The notes beneath the pieces are model-generated. The model made no database searches, was not told where the DNA came from, and saw nothing but the letters and a program-made list of their open reading frames with translations. A program made the translations under genes and the position numbers. From NCBI GenBank assembly GCA_028554645.1, contig JAQOOI010000075.1, positions 434,001 through 498,000 of the forward strand: a stretch of DNA of 64,000 bases. The letters are read 5' to 3'. Below, piece after piece: positions 21,798-34,100 of the stretch (the first letter of the stretch is position 1; every line of letters starts with the position of its first letter). This DNA comes from Omphalotus guepiniiformis. Taxonomy: Eukaryota > Basidiomycota > Agaricomycetes > Agaricales > Omphalotaceae.

Positions 21798-23994
21798 TCA
21801 TACCACTAGCATACTCTCATCGCGCAGCGCCTCCCTCCAAGGAACGGGCTCGCTCAACGACCGATGCGAGTGGCAAACCTTGCGCAATAACTCACGAATG
21901 CCGTGGCAATTGCCCACATTGCCTTCGTTCTCAAGCTGACTCCGCACCTCATTGCGTGCACGCAAATCGCTGGTGAGGCATCCACACAGGAAATACGCAA
22001 ACACCGTACTCCGAACCACCACGTGCTTGACTCTATCAGGTTGGATCGATACAGCGTGCAACGAAACGACCGCTTTGTTGACCGCATGCCTGATTTCCGG
22101 CACTAATGGGTAGTCACCAGAGACAATCGTCTGTAGATATACCATGGCGGACGTGCGGAAGATCTCTGAGGTGAGGATCCTAGGGATATCGCTCTCCTCA
22201 TTCGCGGTTGGTGGAGGTGAGCGAGGAGCCAACGCTGCTTCGATTTCAGAAGCTCGTTTCACCAGGTCGGAAACGCTGAGCATGCCTTTACGCTGCTGCG
22301 TTACTTTCCACTGTGAAAGCTTTGAAATTTGTGCTAGAGCCCAGACGACGCGATTGTCGCAGCCCATCACGTCCATCATAGAAAGCTCGGGAGAGGGAAG
22401 GGTCATGTCCATGTCTGTAGTGTCAAAAATACCGCTATGCTCAAACTCGGGATTGAATATCTCGGTGATGACATGATCAAGCAGCGGTGGCTGCATTGTT
22501 GTCACAGATGCCAAGACATCGAACCAAATCACAGTCTTGATGATGAATCTGTCCTTCTCGTTGCAGTGAAGAAGGGCGTCTCGGTAATTGTTGTGTCTAT
22601 TTCTCTTTTCGAGTATGTCGAGTGAGTAGCTTGAAGCCACCTCTAGCCAGCGTTGCCATTCTCCATGACCACCATCGAAAAGGAATGTAGAGATGACATT
22701 GAGCGCAGCGAGTGCGTCGTCTTCGTTGAACTGTTTCTTGCTTAGCAGTTCGCGCAACCTATCATAACGTTGCTTTGTAGGGCCTTCGAGGGCGGGGACG
22801 GTAGGAGACTGAGATCGCTGGCAATGCACAGAGGCAAGCAGACGCGCTGCTTCGCGAGCAGATCCAGGCATTTGGACCGAGTCGAAGAGCAGCTTTGATA
22901 GCAAGTCCTTGTCTGCAAGCTGATATTGCAATTCGTACACGGTCATCATGTAGTGATTGGCTAAATCATCCAGGGCGTCTTGGGGCAGTAAACTTCGCGG
23001 ACCTGGTTCCACATGTTCCACATAAGTCACTTGGTCGTTGAAGTCCGCAAAGTCCAAAGTGTACGAGGCACCAAAACGACTACCCGCAGTAGGCAGAACA
23101 GAGTACGCTTGAGTAGAATTTGAAGCAATCCCTGCCAATGAAGGAGGGCGTTGAGTATTTTACATGGAATTACAATATTTAATATGGGTACAGAGGAGTC
23201 TTACATGGTGGTACTAAGCTAGTAGAATTATGCGGCATTGTAGACAGATACGATGGGTCGTATGAAGATTCCTCGTTGTGAGTAGAACCATAAGGCGACT
23301 CGTGCCTCTGTTGCGAGGAGGAGTGTAGAACTGTGGCGCATCAGTACTCGGCTCTTTTCTGACTCGAGAAAGCGAGCATACCTGGAGGCCCATAGCCGTT
23401 GAAAGGAGCAGACCACTCCTCGCGTACATTGGACTCGGTGACGTGACGGATGTCATCATTTAGGACTAGAAGTTGAGAGGGAGGGCTCTCTGAAGCAGAG
23501 CTATAGCCTTCATTTGCGAGACGTAGGGTGGAAGGTTCTTGCTCCGCTGCGCGCGGACCTGATCCAGAGTGGCCTTTGATCATACCCTGCGAAGCAAGGA
23601 AAGTTTTGATCTTTTCACGAATATCGAGGACATTGTTGTTTTCCTTGAAAAATAGAGATAAAAAAACATTTGTGAGATAGGGTTTGTCCATGAAGTAAAT
23701 GCGGGGCACGACATACCCTTAGCCACTCGGGTCGCTTAGCACCAAATCCCAGGCACTGAAGACGCAGACGAACGCAAGTCTCGCAACGGCCGAGATCGTC
23801 AGGCCGCTCGTCACATTTCTATAGATAAGACAGCAAACAAAGAACTTAGCAAAGAACAGAAGCTAGAAAGCATGACAATATACCTTGCGACGAATTCTGC
23901 ACGTATAGCAGCCTGACTTTGCGCGAACGGCGCCTTTAGCCTTGGGCGCTCCGGATTTCTTTGGGGCGGTCGATGATTTCGGAGAAGAAGGCAT
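21798..23994 (-). CDS. Zn2Cys6 transcription factor with Fungal_trans_2-type C-terminus (copy 2)
   Basis: Tandem paralogue of the neighbouring regulator. It begins MPSSPKSSTAPKKSGAPKAK, a basic stretch, then the zinc cluster AKSGCYTCRIRRK + KCDERPDDLGRCETCVRLRL + QCLGFGAKRPEWLR, with all six cysteines. The following helix (ENNNVLDIREKIKTFLASQG) corresponds in place to DKQAVEAYKANIKAQLTRAG of copy 1. The C-terminal domain carries GGHGEWQRWLEVASSYSLDI, VMGCDNRVVWALAQISKLSQW, QQRKGMLSVSDLVKRASEIE and a final WREALRDESMLVV, each with a counterpart in copy 1. Most of the C-terminal region (about 440 codons) is one exon. Start ATG 23992-23994; stop at 21798-21800. Overall identity to copy 1 is low outside the zinc cluster, so the duplication looks old. 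Confidence 0.87.
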
Positions 23995-25070
23995 AAGAGG
24001 AAATTAAGACAAGAAGACTACGCGAAAAAGGATACAGATAGCAGAAAGATGAGAAAGAAAACACAGCGAGTTGGACCTAAGTTAGCGGAGCAGAGAGACG
24101 AGGGCAAGGGGCACAAGGTCTCTTAGAACATGGAGGCTCTGTATATGTACTAAACGGATCTATTCTGATTCAACTTGCCCTCCAGTTTTTTCTGTTACGT
24201 CACGCGTCACACAATCCCTGCTTTTTAATTTATGTATTTCTTTAATCCGGTCTGCTTCCGGGGTCCTCGTTTGTTTCCTATTTAGGATCAGGCTCAGATT
24301 TCCACGTGGAGATCCTCCTCAACGGGTGCACCGTGCAGTGCTCCTCGAAGAAAAGTTGAGAACAAGCAATCTATCACCTTCTGCGCCACAATTGTCCTGT
24401 GTCTTCAACCTTTCTTTTCATTATTCTAAAAACTTGGCACTGCAGTTGGCGGTGTCTACAGAATTCAAAATTCTGCATAAGCGCTGAATTCCAAGGATAG
24501 TTTATAGCCGCCCTCATCGGCGGTCAAGGACCATCAACTGCTCCCACTCCACAAGCGAACCAGAGAGAGGCTTTTCATGGGTCTGTGCAAGTTCATGATC
24601 CCAACATCTTCTTGATCCTACCTTCTCAAATGCGAACAAACGGCTTCATCTCAAGTTGCCGTAGCTGAGAATGGACAAATGACTTCCGCGCTTAACGGTA
24701 TCAGAACAATTCCCACATCCCTCAACCTACTTGACCCGTAGTTGACGCGACTGATTTCATAGCGGCAGGGGTATTTGGTTTCTGAACCGAGCGACAAGTG
24801 GAACAGAAACGGAGAAAAGATTTTTGTGTGTACATACTCCCATTGATTATATATATGTCGTATCGGATTTGAATAAAACATGCGTGCCAACTGTCCAGTT
24901 GAGGTGAGACGGCGGGAAGGAGAAGAAGCTAATCAAAAGGCAAGTTACTTATACAAAAGAAAATGGAGATAGACGGAAGCGAGAACGGCAGTATGTTCCA
25001 ATCATCACGAATGATAGGAATGGAGGCAAAGAGAAGTGCATGATCCACGAACAAAAGACATGGATATTCC
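23995..25070. other. Upstream region of Zn2Cys6 copy 2 and 3' flank of the dual-PH gene
   Basis: About 1.1 kb. It holds the palindrome TCCACGTGGA (24301-24310) and a 7-bp-arm inverted repeat CAGAATT-CAA-AATTCTG (24459-24475). No gene is supported. Confidence 0.5.
24301..24310. promoter_or_regulatory. TCCACGTGGA E-box palindrome
   Basis: A perfect 10-bp palindrome about 310 bp upstream of the ATG of the second Zn2Cys6 gene. It is a candidate bHLH site by sequence only. Confidence 0.35.
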
Positions 25071-26742
25071 TTAGGATTGTCGCGTTTGCGCGTCTTCCTC
25101 ACGAATGACACCGGTGATACTAGTCCCGCCACTCGCACTTAATCTTCGAACTTTGCCTTTGATCCCCCCACTTCCTCCCGCAGACGAAAATCCGGAGCTA
25201 TTAGGACTAACATCAGCGCTTGGTGCTGGTGCGAGTGGGTTTGTATTCGTGACTTTGGCAGTATCCCCGGGCACGCCAGATCGTCGTGCGATCAGGGCAC
25301 GAAACGCGCCTAGCCATTTGATTTCGTCTTCTTCACTAGGAGCGCAGAGAAGCAAAGTGCGCTTCGTAGTTATGATTTTGAACGTGTGTGCGCTCTGAGG
25401 ATCCTCCCCCTCTGTAATTGGGAACGAGGGCGAAGAGGTAGGCGGCGGAAACTGGCGGTGAGCAGGGACGTCATATTCGAGGGCGTCCAAGATGTCAGAG
25501 AACGCGAATTGGCGATGTGGCTTGGTATCCTGTGAAGGTGCCTCAGTACACACTCCCATATGAACTCTCAGGTTGTAGTCCTACCATATGACTAGCCGAA
25601 TACATAAGTTTCTCTCCAGATAGAACAAACCATCTTTTTCGCCAATTGCGTCGCTTCGATCCACATTTCATGAGGTAACCAGACATGACGGTCTTCCCCG
25701 GGTCTTTGGGCGGTGCTACCGCCTGTGTCTTCGAAGGTGAAGAAGCTATGACAGGGCGTGTCTGAGATGACATGGAATATGTGCGGTAACCAGAGGGTGA
25801 TGCATCCTCTGAATCGGACGTTTCTGCGCCTTGGCCGTAGGAGATATGGGACTGTGGCGACGGGGTAACAAGGGGAGGAGAAGAAGCCGAATGGCTGCCT
25901 CCTCGCGGTATGGGTATAGGTACAGAGCCAGTATTTTGATGAGAGGGAGACTGAAGCGCCTGCCTAGCTTCCTCGATCGCATGAACCCATTCCTGAACCT
26001 CGCCTGGCGTTTTAGCCTGTAAATAGAATGTCCGCACTGGGGAAACGAGACCAAATGCGTTGTCGTGTTTTTTCAACGACACTTGGGTGCAAGAATGAAC
26101 GTGTGAGAGTTCGAGCAGCCTTAGAAGTTGATACTCGGCAGCAGTCTTGTAGTATGCCAAATGAGCCGGTCGAAGCACAAACCAGCGTTTCTTCCACGTC
26201 TGTCAAATCAGGAAAGCGATAATCGTCAGCAATAAGAAACGCTCTCTGAAGAAGACCCCTGACCTTTCTTCGTTCGCCTTTCTTCCACAAGTATCCGGCT
26301 TTGATGACGCTCTCCTCTACAGAATCTTGAAGGTGAGCTTCGCTCACATCGGCCGTTTTCCATCCTCCTTCAACCTCGTCTTCATCATCTTCCGAATCTT
26401 CGCCACTTCCCGACCTCCTTTCTGCTATAGATGAAAGTGGCTGCTGGGCAGAGCCAACAGTTGAGCCACCGGCACCAGAAACCATCCCCGAAGGCGACGT
26501 CCAAGGGTCTGGGGTCAAAATTGAGTCCGAATCTGACTCAGCGCCGGATGCAGGTGGTACTGTAACAGGAGGCGGCTGACACAACGTAAAGAAGAGGGGG
26601 GAAAAATTGCAATGTTGTCAGGTTACTATGGAACAAGCGAGATGCAAAAGTCCCTTCTTACCTTGGCGCTTTTTGGAGCAGAATGAAGAGAAAGTTTTCG
26701 CTGAACTTCTTGAGGAGATGGGGGAGCTGCTGAAGGTGCCAT
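25071..26742 (-). CDS. Protein with two pleckstrin-homology (PH) domains
   Basis: About 490 residues. After MAPSAAPPSPQEVQRKLS and an acidic Ser-rich region (SGEDSEDDEDEVEGG), PH domain 1 runs from VIKAGYLWKKGERRK-TWKKRWFVLR to FYLQAKTPGEVQEWVHAIEE. A Ser/Pro linker follows. PH domain 2 runs from VMSGYLMKCGSKRRNWRKRW to LLLCAPSEEDEIKWLGAFRA, with a Pro-rich loop inserted between strands. Both domains keep the invariant tryptophan of the C-terminal helix and the basic KK/KR-x-WFVL strand that often binds phosphoinositides. The architecture resembles yeast Opy1 (two PH domains), but I cannot claim orthology. Likely a membrane-lipid-binding adaptor at plasma membrane or endosome. Start ATG 26740-26742; stop TAA at 25071-25073. 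Confidence 0.85.
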
Positions 26743-27329
26743 TTGTAGGGATTAAAACAAGGATTGGGCTGGCTTTAGAGGCCGAGAAACGAGTCGACGC
26801 AGCGACAACGACGGGCTCATTGGGCCTATGTGGCTGTGCAGCGGTCTATTTACTTGACACGTGACTATTCAAACCCACTTGCCAATGCCAATGCCAATGC
26901 CCCACAGTATAGACGGCGGAAGGAGAGAGTACAGTATGGGGAATTGGCTTCACAGGCCACTTTCCGTTTTGATACTTAATTCAATTGCAACCTCTTTTCT
27001 CTACTCATTCGTTTGAGCCTCACTGTAAATCCGCAGCTCACTTAAAGTTGCCAGCAACTGCTATACGCTAACGTCTACAGATTTCCCTATGCTGTACAGC
27101 TCAAGTTCAATTGAAGAAAGAGAGTCATGGTCAAAGCCCCAAACCCTAGCATTGACAAAGGTGACGCACAGTGAATGAATATGCTTGAAGTGCTCAGCAG
27201 TCCCAATTAGCCCTCACCTCATCCGTATTAGGAAAGTAAGCGATCGATTCGATTATCACATAGCTTTCACTTCCCCATCCACTTCATAATTTCCCCAAAG
27301 AATCATTTTGAACTTCTTCACCATTCCTC
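26743..27329. promoter_or_regulatory. Shared promoter region, dual-PH gene / ACBP, with E-box and triple CCAAT
   Basis: The 587-bp divergent gap contains CACGTG at 26858-26863 and, 18 bp further on, three tandem GCCAAT units (CCAAT at 26882-26886, 26888-26892 and 26894-26898). CCAAT is the binding core of the HAP/NF-Y complex. Three copies spaced by exactly 6 bp are unusual, since NF-Y covers more than one unit. CT-rich DNA precedes the ACBP start. Confidence 0.5.
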
Positions 27330-27866
27330 ATGTCGCAAGCAAAATTCGATAAAGCTGTTCAGATCGTTCAAAGTCTTCCCAAGGACGGTCCTATCAAGCC
27401 GACTCAGGATGAGCAGCTCTTTGTAAGTTTCTAATCTTGTGGCGTAGGAAGTTGACTTGTTCAATCATCGCCGTTCTAGTTTTACCAGTATTACAAGCAA
27501 GGTATGGGTTTGGTGAAGGATGGTGTTCAGGATGAGGGCTGATTGCTCTATGCAGCGACTATTGGGGATGTGAACACTGCACGACCTGGCATGCTCGACT
27601 TTACTGGCAAGGCCAAGTGGTAAGCTTGTTTTGTTCAGATCCCTTCTACCCCTCACCTAATGCATCACAATAGGGACGCCTGGAACAGTGTGAAGGGAAC
27701 TTCAAAGGAGGATGCTATGGCGAAATACGTTGAGAAACTTCTCGAGGCGAGTTGGCTGAGACGATTGCTTGCTCGCGTACAGCTTCTGACTAGTGATTTA
27801 CAGATTCTCAAGAAAGCCGACAACGAAGAAAGCAAGAAGTTCGTTGCAGAAATCGAAAGCGCATGA
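27330..27866 (+). CDS. ACB1: Acyl-CoA-binding protein
   Basis: A small cytosolic carrier (about 105 residues after splicing) that buffers long-chain acyl-CoA for lipid synthesis and transport. Motifs: MSQAKFDKAVQIVQSLPKDG, then FFYQYYKQATIGDVN (the YxxYKQAT acyl-CoA contact signature), then TARPGMLDFTGKAKWDAWN and KGTSKEDAMAKYVEKLLE, ending ILKKADNEESKKFVAEIESA. Splicing includes the join ...QLF|FYQYYKQ, and a GC-AG intron (27747-27803) that is a multiple of three and stop-free. Without removing it the protein would carry 19 foreign residues inside the last helix. Neighbours share no obvious pathway, though FAS2 lies in the same window. Confidence 0.93.
27747..27803 (+). other. 57-nt stop-free GC-AG intron in ACBP
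   Basis: The donor is CTCGAG|GCGAGT, a CTGAC branch-point-like motif is at 27806 minus about 20, and the acceptor is TTTACAG. Removing it yields YVEKLLEILKKADNEES, the standard ACBP helix 4. Being in frame it is easily mis-annotated as coding. Confidence 0.7.
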
Positions 27867-30800
27867 AGAGGATAGCATTGCACAGGATATGACTGTAATA
27901 TTAAGAAGTTGAAAGAGTAATTGAAAAGCAAGCTGCAATCGTTCTAATTAGAAGTTGAGAGAGTTACTTGCGACGTGCATGCAGCTGTGCATTGCGCAGT
28001 GTGAGTATATGCGTGAGGAGGCAGCTTGGGTCGACCTCCTTTTCGTTCTTTCGTTCTGGACCCTTGATAAGATCGCATCTAGCGCTGAAATTGGGCGCCT
28101 GGCTTCTCCCGCATTGAAGGGACCCCGGACACTATCGTATAAAGATTTCGGTTTGTCGTAAGTGTTCTACTTGCTATCCCGACAACTGACTTGTATACTT
28201 AGTAACCCATTCCAACTAATCCTAAACAGTAATTCTGTTCAGTTCAATTCAGAAACCCAATACCAAGTGCCTGGACGACCCAAGGGTCGTGACGGACGCC
28301 AACGTTGCTGCAGCTGCCCCGCATATACCTTGTCATTGATAAACATGGTAAAGTCTACTGCTACTTACCACCAGGTGGACGTTTTCACGTTTTTTACTTG
28401 GCCAGGTTGGTTAGTCTCGAAATTTCACGTTTCATGTTATGTTGAACTTAAAAAGTTTTTGTAAACAGGGAAGCGAGCCAGACACTGCCAGACACTCTCG
28501 CGATGTTACCGGCGCCTCATGGTCTGCCGCCCACTGATTGGGGGTGTGGGTATACGAGGTACATAAAAAGTATCACAGCAAAAGGAAGTCTCTGTATGTT
28601 TCCTCTTCTTTTTTGCGTCATGCTAATGAACTTCACGCGCTCTACACGGTCCAGAAGGAAGGGGTTCATTTAATTCGGCATCTAAAGTATTTGAAAATGG
28701 CGAGACCCGACGTCTTGAACGGAAGCGACATATATTAAGGTCTTTTTTTCCGTGAACCTTTTCAAGTCTTCCTGGACCAGCCGTGGACTACGTACTACCA
28801 TGTCTGGACCAGTGTCGGATTCTTCTCCTCCTGCAGCAAAGCTGGAGATAGGTTCCATAATGATCATCACTTCCTGCCATATACATCCCAGGCCTACATC
28901 ACCTTCACCCTCAACAGCACTCTTGATGTGGCGTACAGCTTCTATACGGCCTTCCTGTACAGGGTCTGTTTCCCTCGGGTGTAGTGCGGTTCTTCGTATT
29001 CACGACTTTTGTGTGCGAGCTCGAGGCCTGTTGCATCCAAGGCGCTCATACCATCGCGACGAACTTATGTCCGACACCACCTGATATTATCGTCAGTGAT
29101 AGCAAGGAACAATTCCGTTCTCGGAAATGCAAATCAAGGATCGACGCACTCGAGAATCGGTTCACCCTCGAAGGTCACGGAGCGCTCGTCGCATATCAAA
29201 TTTCGACGAGGTCCAGAGGCCTGAGCGCTCATTAAAAAAAAGATTGTTAGATCGCCGCGTTTGACCGTTCTTCGTGTGTACTACATGAATGGTTTTCTTG
29301 CGCTGATTTTCCTTTCGGGACCAAACGAGGTTCTTCGAGGTGGGAGACAGATGGTCGTTCCTCTCCGGACCTGACGCGCCGACGCTTTACTTCCCCTTCA
29401 CGCGCAAGCTAATTTTGCGACCGTTGTGTGTGATGGTAACACTCGCACCTCGTGCTAGTCTCTGAGATGACTTTGGGGTAAGAGTGTTCCATCTCCTCGG
29501 AGTACTGTCTGACCCCTTCAAGATTTATCAGGATTTATCTGTATATGCATAACCACATGCGAAGTACTTGAAACGAATGATCTTCATATTCTTTGCACTG
29601 CATGAGAGTTGTAAGCAATTAATCAGACAGCTCCGTCTCTCCGTATTAGTGTCCTAACTTAGGAACTTTTTCAGAATAAAGCACTGTTAATAAAGCCTAT
29701 TCCACTTCGCGCCAGTAGAACCGATACTTATCATTCGATATCATCAGCACTTTGGACGTGACAAGTGATGTACCACTAGTACCCCTCCATCTTACGCCGT
29801 GACGACGGGGATCATCAGGGGATCATTGCTATCACTCCCATCATCGGAGAGTTCAACCGTCCTTTGCATCGGAGCCAATTCTTACGATGGTCTTACGATG
29901 GTGCATTTTTTCTGGATGTTCCAGGAATGGAGACTCTTGTGTTCTTCGGAATCCCATAGAATCAAGATGATCAACGTTTTCTAGGAACCACAGTGTGTTC
30001 ATGTGGTGAAACTACATAGAAACTCTTGTCGATCCCGATGAATTCGATAGCAACGTCAAATCGTGAGCCCTCAACGTTCTGATTCGACAGTGGTTATGAA
30101 ATATGATTCTATAGTGCTAAACTGCTGCGATCTACCCATAGCGTCTCATTCGTTCCCAAAGCATCTCTCCGATGGGCTAAGATGAGCTAATTTCGAGCCT
30201 GGAGGCTTCTTACTGGACAATGGATATGGACTGTGATTTTAATCATTCAGAAACTATGATTCTCGCGGAATCTCTACCACCATGATATCGTCCGACCAAA
30301 CATTAAACAATGCTATCAATTGGGTCCTAGAATAACCAGGGTTTCCGTTCAAAGCGTTCAAGGAAGGAAGTACATCTAGACTCGAGTTAAACCTCTTCTA
30401 ACTTCTTTCAATTTGCAATGTGAAAAGGCCTTGAAAGAGTGTGAATGCTGGTCGGATTTTTCTGTCATTTCTCTGTCAGCTCTGGCAGCTCTGGTATATG
30501 CATGTGTATGATTATCTGTTTCAAATTCACTGACCATACACCAGGAGAAGTAGGTAATGTATCAAATGAATCAAGCAACGGATAAGCTCTGGCCAATTAT
30601 CTGGAGATGTTGCAGACTGAGAGGGGGTGGGCACTGGGAGGGGGATCCGGATACATCCAGCAGTATCCCCGTTAAGGTTTCAAGGTTTTTCAGCGTGCCA
30701 TAATCAAATACGTCGTTGGCCACTGCTCACTCTGTCAGAAGTCCATCAGACGTCCACCGTCCCATATTCTCCCATATTCCACGGAATCCGATCGCATAGT

Positions 30801-31134
30801 CTGTAGTCTTTTTATTGGAAGGGATACATGATTAATGTAAAACAAATTGATCGTTATAGTTACAATTTCATAAGTCCATCAATCGTCCAGTCAGCCATTT
30901 CGAAAAAAAAAAAGGAATAGAAAGAAGAAAGACGATCGTGAATGCGTCGTAAAGTCATGATCGAGTTCTGCAAGCAGAGATAACACGAAAAAAGGGTTGC
31001 AACAAAACATCTAACAGAACACAGTTCCACCGAGTGTCTAGCGAGAATAAGCAGAGCAAAGCAGAGACTGGTGAGTGACAATATGATGAAATAAGATAAG
31101 AAAGCCCAAAAATGCAGGAGATGAACTTGACAGA
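27867..31134. other. Gene-poor stretch of 3.3 kb
   Basis: No intact gene. Frames are short and broken. One coding-like relic lies at about 28690-29235 on the - strand (listed separately). The 30590-30800 part is G-rich on the + strand. I see no terminal inverted repeats or long terminal repeats. Confidence 0.5.
28682..29235 (-). pseudogene. Possible degraded coding stretch, family unknown
   Basis: Reading the - strand from 29235, an ATG opens MSAQASGPRRNLICDERSV and continues through VTFEGEPILECVDP before a stop. Coding-like text then resumes in other frames (GMSALDATGLELAHKSREYE, then after a frame change RIEAVRHIKSAVEGEGDVGL and QEVMIIMEPISSFAAGGEES). Amino-acid composition is protein-like, but the frame is broken by at least three stops or shifts that I could not resolve with introns. 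I do not recognise a family. It could be a pseudogene, or chance. Confidence 0.3.
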
Positions 31135-34100
31135 TCATGAATCGTCTGAGGGTTTCGATTGGTGGTCTGGATTGGCGACATACAGGCTGGCTCGAGGCAC
31201 AAGACCGTAGTGCACGGTAGATTTTTTCCTAGAGCGCTCTTCACGGTGTTTGGTATTTGTTGGGGCTGGGACTATTTGCTCTTCCGACATGCGGCGCTCG
31301 TAATCTAGTATTCGAGCAGCTACGGAAGATCCTGAAAGAGGTCGTGTAGCCCGCACATTGTCAAGGTTTGCATCGGTCTTGACAGGGGCATTAGAAGTAG
31401 ATGCGGCTAGAGGAGTCAGAGCTACCGGCGGTGGAACGGTTGGGGGAGAGTCTTTGTTTGAGATGGAAGTTCGAGCGATGGAGGAAGCAGTTCGAGCGAT
31501 GGAGGAAGCAGATGTCTCTGCGGGTGTCATCTCTGTGGGTGAAATGACATTGAACGGCGGTATATCAGCATTGTGGTCAGCACCGGCGATAGAGCCTCTG
31601 CCGTCTTCAAGGAGCCACATATCGACACTATCTTCATAACTCGTTCCAGTGCCGTCCCGGGTATTATGACTACCCGTTCGTTCTCGTTGAGCGACATCCA
31701 TTCCCGCCATCCTCTCAATTGTTTCCGAGTCTGCGGTCTGCAAAGACGACAAAGATTTGCCGTGGGGGCTCCGGAACACCTTCGATCCTCGTTTCGACAA
31801 TGCACGCTGAAGGTCGTCTGAACGGTTTGATTTCGGCGATTCGTCTTCAGGCGATGCTGAATGTTGACTTTCCTCAATCGCGACTAATCGTGGAGGAGGA
31901 TTGGGATCTCTAATCTCAGGCATACCCCCAGTCTGCCGCGATACGCTAGCGCGTCGATCGAGGAAAGCTGTCCGCGAGAAACGAGACCACCAAGAGTCGC
32001 TTCTGGCCATAGGCCGTGCATTGGCATCAAATAGAGACGAAGGTCGAGGACCTTGTGATGTCTGTGATGTCGTTCCAGAGAGATTATCGAATGGACTCAG
32101 ATCATGAGAATGAGAGGACACCGATCCAGAGTGGTCAGTTTTGTCGCTCTGTGTGAGCGTGCCTCGAGACGCCTCCGTTACTGGACTGAGAGTATGGACT
32201 TCCATCGAAATGGGCAGAATCGTCTGTACCTGAAGTGGGGTTACTTGAGGATAGGATCGACCACCTGTATACACAATCGGAAGGTCTTCATCTTGAGCTT
32301 CATTGAAGGGGTCTGAAAACGGATCGCGATAGTTACTAGATCCACTCCATGAGCTCCCATAACTCATGTCCCTGGTATGAGACGGTCGCGCAGAGCCTTG
32401 GCCTGACACTGTAGCACCAACGTAACCGGTTTCTTCGTCCTGTATTAATGCGGCCCCATCTGAGAAAACCTCCCCCTTCTCCCTCCAAGGAGCTCCAGCT
32501 TTGAAACTACTTCCAGTGCTAGGCTCCCGGCTTCTCAGCCGAATGATACTCATCAGTGACCAGGAACTACCTCCGGTACCGTCCGTCCTCCGTCGATCGT
32601 ACCAAGGACCGAAATCTCGAGTATCTTCGTCAGCGAGCATGTCTCTCCGTTGAGGAGCACGTCGAGCGCGGGTTAAACCGATTATGCCAACAGGCAGAGC
32701 TGTCAACGCGTCGCTGACACCGACTGAGAGATTCCTGAACGGACCCCGGGTGCTATATGCGTTCTCTCCAACCGGATGGACAGGCAATATTCGAGCATCA
32801 GGGTCATCTTCATTGAGGATCATAAAGCGACTCCCTTGATTGGTATCTCGCCTCCTTCGCATGACATAGACAACCACGATAGCACAGGCAAGCAAACCGA
32901 GAACACCGAATACGGTCCCAACAGCGACAGCGGTAGTATTGGTGTGATCACTGCCATCATTGCTGTCAGCCGGGCTCCCCCCGCCATTGCCACCGCTAGT
33001 ACTTGTGGGATTAGAAGGAACGTTGGTGCCTGTGGGATGGATACCATTTGTACCTGTTGGGTCCGATGGCGATCCAGACTGACCCCAGCTTGGGTAAGAA
33101 GTCTGTGTAGGTCCAGGAATGGTCTGCGTAACAGGACTAGTAGGAGACGGTGCAGCATAAGACGTGAGAAATGATCCAACGGATAGATCGTAAATCTGCA
33201 AATCGGCCGATACAGGACCAGAACTTCCATAGCCTATAAGCCCAAGCCTGGTGAAACTATGAAACGACGAGACGGAAAAATGCTCACCAAAACCAAAGAT
33301 CACTTCAGAACCATAAGCAACAGCGAAATGATCCCTTCTCTGGCCGACCTGTGATAAAGCGGTAATTTGTGACCAGCTCGGCGAACTAGCGGCCATGTCC
33401 AAAATCCATCCGTCGCTATAGGTGTCCTGGAAAACGGAGTCGCAACCACCTTGGATAAGAATTTTTACTCCTTCAATCACAACTGCGGCAAACGCTCTTC
33501 TAGGACTCGGCAGAGAGCCAGGAATGGTAAGGGTTGTCCACGAGAATGACGAGGCCGTAGTATCCAGAGACCATATCGTGGAAAGAGAAACAAGGGAGGA
33601 GCTCAGCTGATCATAACCTCCGAACACCAGCAGTGTGCCATTAGAAAGAATGACAGAAGCATGTCCCGTTATGCCTGGAGGTCCGTTTGTGGGCAACTGA
33701 GTGAAATTCGATGTGTTCGAGTCAAAGACATAATGATCGGAGAATGTATTCCCTGACCCATCAGCCTTCTCACCTCCTACTAGAAAAACAAGTCCATCCC
33801 GAGAAGTAACGGTGGTATGGTGGATGCGACGTATCGGTTCATTCGCCCAAGACGTAGGTTGGTGAAACCACTGAGGTCCGGGACTATTGAATATGTTGAG
33901 CAACCAAGCGGAATCAGCCTGGACAGTAAGGACAGTGGGTGAGTCGACAGCAGGTCGACCTCCGAATAGAAGAATGTCAGTGGTGTTCAAAGCAGGTATT
34001 GTATGCCATGCCACCGCTGGACCTGAAGATGTGGAGGAGTCTGTAGAGCTGTTGATAAGCTGCCAGGGTGGAGAAGAAGGATCAAATGATGTTGATAATG

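Noticed and set aside
30590..30800. G-rich segment as a G-quadruplex or telomere-like tract
   Set aside because: Only two or three short G-runs; no repeat unit.
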